The notes under the pieces: model-generated | What the model saw: the letters and a program-made list of their open reading frames with translations, nothing else | What the model was told of the DNA's origin: nothing | Database searches by the model: none | Source of the DNA: Bryobacterales bacterium | GTDB lineage: Bacteria > Acidobacteriota > Terriglobia > Bryobacterales > Bryobacteraceae | Assembly: GCA_003164035.1 (NCBI GenBank) | Contig: PLRS01000028.1 | Coordinates: 1 to 37,243, forward strand | DNA length: 37,243 nt | Direction: 5' to 3' | Translations under genes and position numbers: made by a program | Shown: positions 33,289 through 37,243 of the stretch, one piece after another | Position numbering within the stretch: the stretch's first letter is position 1 | How the letters are laid out: each line of letters begins with the position of its first letter

Positions 33289-34082
33289 CCGCTCCTCTCG
33301 GCAGCCTCCTTTACCAGCAGCCCCATCTTGGGATGAGAAGGCTCCAGCGCGGGCCTGATTTCAAATTCCGCCAGCGCCTCGGTGGTGGTGGGACCGATCG
33401 AGCAGACCAGAGTCTTACGCAACCCATCGAGCGCGGCCTGCTCCAAGCCCTCTTCCGCCGCCACCCGCGCCAGGTGTTCGATCTGCACTGCCGTGGTGAA
33501 CAGCGAAACGGCAATTTCGCCCGCCGCAAGGCGCCGCACCGCTTCCCGCAACGGCGCGGTGTCCTCGGGCAGCGCGTATTGGTAAACCCGCACGGAGGCG
33601 ACCGCGGCGCCCGAGGCCTCCAGACCGGCCAGCAGCGCGGGGTTGCGGCGGCCGTATTCCTGCACCGCAATGCGTCGCTCCGGCCGCCCTTCGACAGCCT
33701 GCAGCAGTTCGCGCCAGGTGTTCGGCTCCGGCGCCACGACGTCCGCTTTCAGCCCCATCTCGCGCAGCGCCGCCACCGGCTTGGGCCCGCGCGCCACCAG
33801 AGTGACCCCGCGCAACCCGTCGGCGAACGCGCCTTCCCCGTAACGCGTGGCCAGCAACCGGTTCAATTGCCGCGTGCCTAACCCGGTCAGCAGAATCACC
33901 ATGTCGAAGCCGCCTGCGAACAGCCGCTCGGCGAACTCGAAAGCCGCCTGGTTCTCTTCGAGCGGCGCTTCCCGCAGGGCGGGAGCGACCAGCGGCTCGC
34001 CCTCGTGCCGCCGGATCAACTCCGCGATTTCCGCCCCGCGCCGGCTTTCGAGAGCCAGCACGCGCTTCCCCGCGAATGACAT
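33285..34082 (-). CDS. hemD: Uroporphyrinogen-III synthase
   Basis: 265 residues. HemD closes and inverts hydroxymethylbilane to uroporphyrinogen III, the branch point to heme, siroheme and B12. The protein has the weakly conserved two-domain HemD layout, with family features such as VLALESRR at the N-terminus, LLTGLGTRQL near 80 and SLFTTAVQIEHL plus VCSIGPTTTEAL in the C-terminal part. The start is ATG 34082 (MSFAGKRVLALESR); a TATAAT ends a few bases upstream, suggesting a very short leader. The frame is open beyond this start, but that part has no family resemblance. The last codon and stop come from a dispersed repeat. The remaining heme genes are not nearby. Confidence 0.85.
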   Translation of the reverse strand: MSFAGKRVLALESRRGAEIAELIRRHEGEPLVAPALREAPLEENQAAFEFAERLFAGGFDMVILLTGLGTRQLNRLLATRYGEGAFADGLRGVTLVARGPKPVAALREMGLKADVVAPEPNTWRELLQAVEGRPERRIAVQEYGRRNPALLAGLEASGAAVASVRVYQYALPEDTAPLREAVRRLAAGEIAVSLFTTAVQIEHLARVAAEEGLEQAALDGLRKTLVCSIGPTTTEALAEFEIRPALEPSHPKMGLLVKEAAERSG

Positions 34083-34136
34083 ACCAGTATTATAAGGGTG
34101 GCCCCGAGTGCGCCATAATAAAATACGAGGCAGACG
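34083..34136. promoter_or_regulatory. Divergent promoter between hemD and the Uma2 gene
   Basis: Only 54 bases separate the two start codons. A TATAAT on the minus strand lies about 10 bases before the hemD start, and an AT-rich CATAATAAAAT on the plus strand lies about 20 bases before the Uma2 gene. No good -35 is seen for either. AT content is clearly above the surroundings. Confidence 0.45.
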
Positions 34137-34679
34137 ATGGCGGCCGCGATCGAGCCGGTGTTGATGACCGTGGAAGAGTATCGACAGATGCCAGAGCGCG
34201 CGGGCGACATCCAGGAACTTCATTGGGGGATGGTAGTCACGTTGTCGCGGCCTAAGATGAGGCATGCGAAGCTGCAATCGCGTTTGGCTCGCCTCCTGCG
34301 CCCCAAGGCGGAATCGCTGGGCGTGGTCGAAACCGAAGTTGCTTTCCGCGCGCTGCCCGAGTACGACTTGCGCGGCGCCGACGTGGCGTATGTGTCGCGC
34401 CGGCGATGGGACGCAACCGACGACGACGATAACCTGCACGGCTCACCAGAACTGGTGATTGAGGTACTGTCACCTTCCAATACCAAAGCCGAAATCCACG
34501 AGAAAGCGGTCCTGTGCCTTTCGACCGGTACCAAGGCATTCTGGGTGGTCGACCCGGATCGAAAGACCGTCAGCGTTACCGTCGAAGGCGGCAACCCCGC
34601 GGTCTATCGGGTCGGCGACCGCATCCCGCTTCCGATGTTCGACAGCCACTTGGACGTTTCCGAGATTTTCGAGGGGTGA
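34137..34679 (+). CDS. Uma2-family (DUF820) endonuclease-like protein
   Basis: 180 residues with the Uma2 pattern: MTVEEYRQMPE near the start, IQELHWGMVV, the acidic strand LRGADVAYVSRRRW, and the core PELVIEVLSPSNT followed by a lysine-rich segment, as in PD-(D/E)xK-type nucleases. The family is widespread and multicopy in cyanobacteria, chloroflexi and acidobacteria; its biological role is poorly known. ATG 34137 has GAGG about 8 bases upstream. It stands alone, divergent from hemD and convergent with the Gfo/Idh gene. Confidence 0.87.
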   Translation: MAAAIEPVLMTVEEYRQMPERAGDIQELHWGMVVTLSRPKMRHAKLQSRLARLLRPKAESLGVVETEVAFRALPEYDLRGADVAYVSRRRWDATDDDDNLHGSPELVIEVLSPSNTKAEIHEKAVLCLSTGTKAFWVVDPDRKTVSVTVEGGNPAVYRVGDRIPLPMFDSHLDVSEIFEG

Positions 34680-34729
34680 AAGAGCGGCCGGGCCGAGCCA
34701 TCTTACGGCTCCCGGACGCTCCCGCCGCC

Positions 34730-36043
34730 TTACACCTTGTCCGGAACCACGAACGGTCTGCGGTATTCCCGCGTCCCGAGCTTGCTCGCTTCCGCGTCTC
34801 CGACGATCGCCTGTGTCGCCGGGTCGAAATGAATCGTCCGGCCCACCCGGTAGGAAATGTTGGCCAGGTGCACCAGTACGGTCGATGCGGCGCCTTCTTC
34901 CACTTCGGCGCGCAAGTTGTCGCGCTTGCGGCTGCGCACGGCTTCGATGAAGTTGAGGTAGTGGTCGCCGCCCTGCTGCGCCGCCGGACCCGGCGTCTGC
35001 TCTTTTCCGAGCCAGCTCTTGTAAGAGGTGTAGGAGTCCACCGCGAGATACCCCTTCGAGCCGTAGAACAGATTGCCGATGGCGTTGTTGCCGCGGTCGT
35101 GAACCGTGGCCTCGCCGTTGGTCATCCAGTGGCGCACTTCGAACTCCATCAGCTTGCGTTTGCCGGCGTCGTTGAATTCGAACGCGCAATTGAGCGTGTT
35201 GGGAGTCTCCTGATCGTCGTCGAACATGAAGTGGCCGCCCACCGCGCTCACCTTCACCGGATACTTCACCCCCAGCCCCCAGCGCGCCACGTCCACCTGG
35301 TGAATGCCCTGGTTGCCCAGATCGCCGTTGCCGCAGTCCCAGAACCAGTGCCAGTTGTAGTGGAAGCGGTTCATGGTGAACGCGTGGGCCGGCGCCGGCC
35401 CCGTCCACAAGTCGTAATCCACCCCCGGCGGCACCGGTGAAACAGGCGTGCGCCCGATCGTATCGCGCCATTTGTAGCACAGCCCGCGCGCCAGGTAGAT
35501 GTCGCCAATGAGCCCGTCGCGCATCTTCCCGACCGCGTCCTGGACTGCTACCGAGGACCGTATCTGGCTGCCCTGCTGCACCATCCGGTTGTACTTCCGC
35601 GCCGCCGCCACGATCTGTTTCGCCTCGAACAGGTTATACGCGCACGGTTTCTCCACGTAAACGTCCTTGCCGTGCTGGCAGGCCCAAACCGCGATCAGCG
35701 TGTGCCAGTGGTTCGGCGTGGCGATGGAGACTGCGTCGATGGACTTGTCTTCCAGCAACTTGCGCACGTCGGCATAGCCCCGCGGACGCTTGCCGGTGAT
35801 CTTCTCCACCAGGTCCAGGCCGAAGTCGAGGTGCGTCTGATCCACGTCGCACACCGCCGCGACCTCTACGTTCTCCAGTTTGGTGTAGCCTTGCAGGTGG
35901 TCCTTGCCCCTGCCGCCGAGCGATTTGCCGTGCCCTCCCACGCCGATCACCGCTACGCGCACGGTGTCGCTCGGGCTGCCAAAAACGCTGGACGCGGCGC
36001 CTAACGCCGCGGCGGAACTCACGATAAAATGCCTTCGCTCCAT
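34730..36043 (-). CDS. Tat-exported Gfo/Idh/MocA family oxidoreductase
   Basis: 437 residues. The N-terminus MERRHFIVSSAAALGAASSVFG is a twin-arginine signal (RRHFI), consistent with folding around NAD(P) before export. The Rossmann motif VAVIGVGGHGKS starts at about residue 30, the family dinucleotide/active-site block VYVEKPCAYN lies near 135, and H/D-rich motifs (GDLGNQGIHQVDVARW) follow in the catalytic domain. Family members oxidise or isomerise sugars and inositols; the substrate is unknown. AAGGGAGC about 6 bases before ATG 36043 supports this start over the longer open frame to 36244. Confidence 0.92.
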   Translation of the reverse strand: MERRHFIVSSAAALGAASSVFGSPSDTVRVAVIGVGGHGKSLGGRGKDHLQGYTKLENVEVAAVCDVDQTHLDFGLDLVEKITGKRPRGYADVRKLLEDKSIDAVSIATPNHWHTLIAVWACQHGKDVYVEKPCAYNLFEAKQIVAAARKYNRMVQQGSQIRSSVAVQDAVGKMRDGLIGDIYLARGLCYKWRDTIGRTPVSPVPPGVDYDLWTGPAPAHAFTMNRFHYNWHWFWDCGNGDLGNQGIHQVDVARWGLGVKYPVKVSAVGGHFMFDDDQETPNTLNCAFEFNDAGKRKLMEFEVRHWMTNGEATVHDRGNNAIGNLFYGSKGYLAVDSYTSYKSWLGKEQTPGPAAQQGGDHYLNFIEAVRSRKRDNLRAEVEEGAASTVLVHLANISYRVGRTIHFDPATQAIVGDAEASKLGTREYRRPFVVPDKV

Positions 36044-36089
36044 GGATGCTCCCTTAGAACGGCCTGCCGAGGCCGGTAACGATAAACTA

Positions 36090-36706
36090 TCACGTTCCGC
36101 GCCTTCCCTGCCACGGCGTGTTGCCGCCCGCGTTAACTGTAGAGGCTGAATCCAGGACGGTGCAGCGGTCGAGCATACGGTGTAGCCACCTTTCGTAGGC
36201 CTCGCGGTGGCGGGACTGCGCGATACCGAAAGCGAACTCCCCACCAGAGATAACGGTGATATGGGTTTCCTTCCCCGGCTCGTTTAGCAGAAGGTCGCAG
36301 GCACGTTTGTCCACGGGAAGCAAGCTGTAGCCGCACAGCACGAGGCGTTGGCTCAGTTTTGCTGCGTCGGTCGCTTGCGTCCACAGGCCGTCCCAAAACT
36401 TCCGGCACTCGATTCCGAACGAGGTTTCATAGAAGAACTTCTTCTCGCGATCCGGCGGAATTAAGCACGGAATCGCACCGCGGTTCTCGTAGAGATAGTC
36501 GGTGAAATCGGTAAGATTGCCGTAGCCGAGGCACTCCAAGTCAGCTCTGTGAATGAGTGGCCTGTGCCCCAAGAATGGAACCGGCCAAAGCCGGTTCATG
36601 CTGGCGTGCCCATCATGAAGTCGATTACGCCCTGGCCCATGGCGGTCGCCGAGGGATACTGCGCGTGCCGCGATGCACCAGCTCCGATCACGTAGACCGT
36701 GGCCAC
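36090..36706 (-). pseudogene. Broken SIR2-like gene
   Basis: The minus strand carries two pieces of what looks like one protein in different frames. From GTG 36706 the frame reads 36 residues, starting MATVYVIGAGASRHAQYPSA, which has the GAGAS nucleotide-binding signature of SIR2-like proteins, and stops at TGA 36598-36596. In another frame (to 36090) the sequence continues with a C-terminal half: LGYGNLTDFTDYLYENR, then FWDGLWTQATDAAKLSQRLVLCGYSLLPVDKRACDLLL, resembling the closing strand-helix of SIR2-like folds. The middle appears missing. The stop of the first piece lies in a perfect 8-bp hairpin (36578-36597). The downstream frame can be extended to an ATG at 36725, but that N-terminus is only the GAGAS region misread. 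A functional shorter protein from ATG near 36600 cannot be excluded. Confidence 0.7.
36578..36597. repeat. Palindrome at the break of the SIR2-like gene
   Basis: GAACCGGC-CAAA-GCCGGTTC: a perfect 8-bp stem with a 4-nt loop. On the minus strand its first bases form the TGA that ends the N-terminal SIR2 fragment. The AAA-containing small loop resembles those of the palindromes at 446-478 and 491-511, although the stem differs. Confidence 0.6.
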
Positions 36707-37045
36707 AGAATTTTTCTAATTCCATTGAAGCATGCGCGACCGACGTTGCGGCGGTCGCACCGCCATCTCGAACTCCGCACTGAACCGGGACTTTCCCTGA
36801 GGTGCGTCTTCGCCTGTCGGCTCAAGTTCGGATCCAACCTGAGATTTGAGAATTTGGCTCCGCAGGAAACCCGGTATAGAACATTCTCGCGGTCTGGCGT
36901 TTTATTAGACGATAGGTTGGCGAAAGGTGGCGGCGGGCTCTCTGTCGTGTCAAACGTATTTGGCCGGATGCCCCACGCCTTTCTGGCCTGTTTCCGAGGC
37001 GTGGCCGAGTGCTCCGCGGCCCAAGAGATTGATACAATTCCATCC
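36707..37045. other. Intergenic region with one hairpin
   Basis: Upstream of both the broken SIR2-like gene and the plus-strand gene at 37046. It holds an inverted repeat CCACGCCT (36973-36980) / AGGCGTGG (36997-37004) with a 16-base loop, and a TACAAT about 10 bases before the next start that could be a -10 box. No coding frame here is convincing. Confidence 0.45.
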
Positions 37046-37243
37046 ATGCGCAAGGAAGAGTTTGAACGTCGTGCCGCCGAGATGAAGGCACGCATGCTCG
37101 CGCAACGAAATCGACAAGCCGAAGAACCGCCTGCCACGTCGGTTCGGAAGGCGAGGACAAAAGGCGGTCAGGAGGATACCCGAACCGCGATCCAATCATC
37201 CGAGACCGAAGTTCAAGCCCTAAGGGATCGTAACGAAATAAGG
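37046..37243 (+). CDS. Unknown charged protein, N-terminal fragment cut by window edge
   Basis: The frame from ATG 37046 stays open for 66 codons to the window end. The sequence is strongly charged and predicted helical (MRKEEFERRAAEMKARMLAQ, then basic stretches such as VRKARTKGG), with no signal peptide or membrane segment. No family is recognised. There is no clear Shine-Dalgarno; a TACAAT just upstream hints at a short leader. The opposite strand has an open frame over the same bases, but it lacks family resemblance. Confidence 0.5.
   Translation, partial: MRKEEFERRAAEMKARMLAQRNRQAEEPPATSVRKARTKGGQEDTRTAIQSSETEVQALRDRNEIR

Overview
The window looks like a chromosome segment of a GC-rich Gram-negative soil bacterium, most plausibly an acidobacterium of the Solibacter/Bryobacter type. 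This rests on gene style (Tat-exported Gfo/Idh dehydrogenase, PAS-rich sensor kinases, PilZ and GGDEF-like proteins, outer-membrane barrels) and on several families of short extragenic palindromes. No rRNA, tRNA, CRISPR array or transposase was found, so the taxonomy is inference.

Layout. 1-5160: a clipped gene, a gene-free stretch holding hairpins and a G-rich tract, then two minus-strand sensory genes: a full hybrid histidine kinase and a PAS-PAS-receiver protein that appears to have lost its kinase core by an in-frame deletion. 5158-9770: an FAD oxidoreductase, divergent from a signal-peptide-bearing D-2-hydroxyacid dehydrogenase and an APC-family permease. 9846-17176: the most unusual region, with three tandem units of [about 195-bp conserved leader, 411-419 aa outer-membrane barrel, 141 aa exported PBP-like protein], ending in a methyl-accepting chemotaxis protein. 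The three mature PBP-like proteins differ at only 6 of 118 positions, although their signal peptides and partner porins have diverged.

17214-20177 (minus): a cysM - JAMM protease - (CysO-MoeZ-rhodanese fusion) operon, which is a protein-bound-sulfide route to cysteine as in mycobacteria, but with the sulfur carrier fused to its own activating enzyme. 20413-26332: a heavy-metal RND efflux operon (small Cys/His leader-like protein, adaptor, CzcA-type pump, TolC-like channel). 26376-31326 (minus): zinc-ribbon protein, parvulin isomerase, galT, degenerate GGDEF protein, GH5-like hydrolase, PilZ protein. 31463-33224 (minus): an F0-only ATP synthase operon (atpZ-atpI-atpB-atpE) closed by a strong terminator. 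33256-37243: hemD, divergent Uma2 nuclease-like gene, Tat-type Gfo/Idh oxidoreductase, a broken SIR2-like gene and the start of an unknown gene.

The best candidates for undescribed biology are the triplicated porin/PBP-like/MCP array with its shared leaders, and the fused CysO-MoeZ cassette, in which the codons for the sulfur-carrying Gly-Gly tail also form a Shine-Dalgarno sequence for an internal start.
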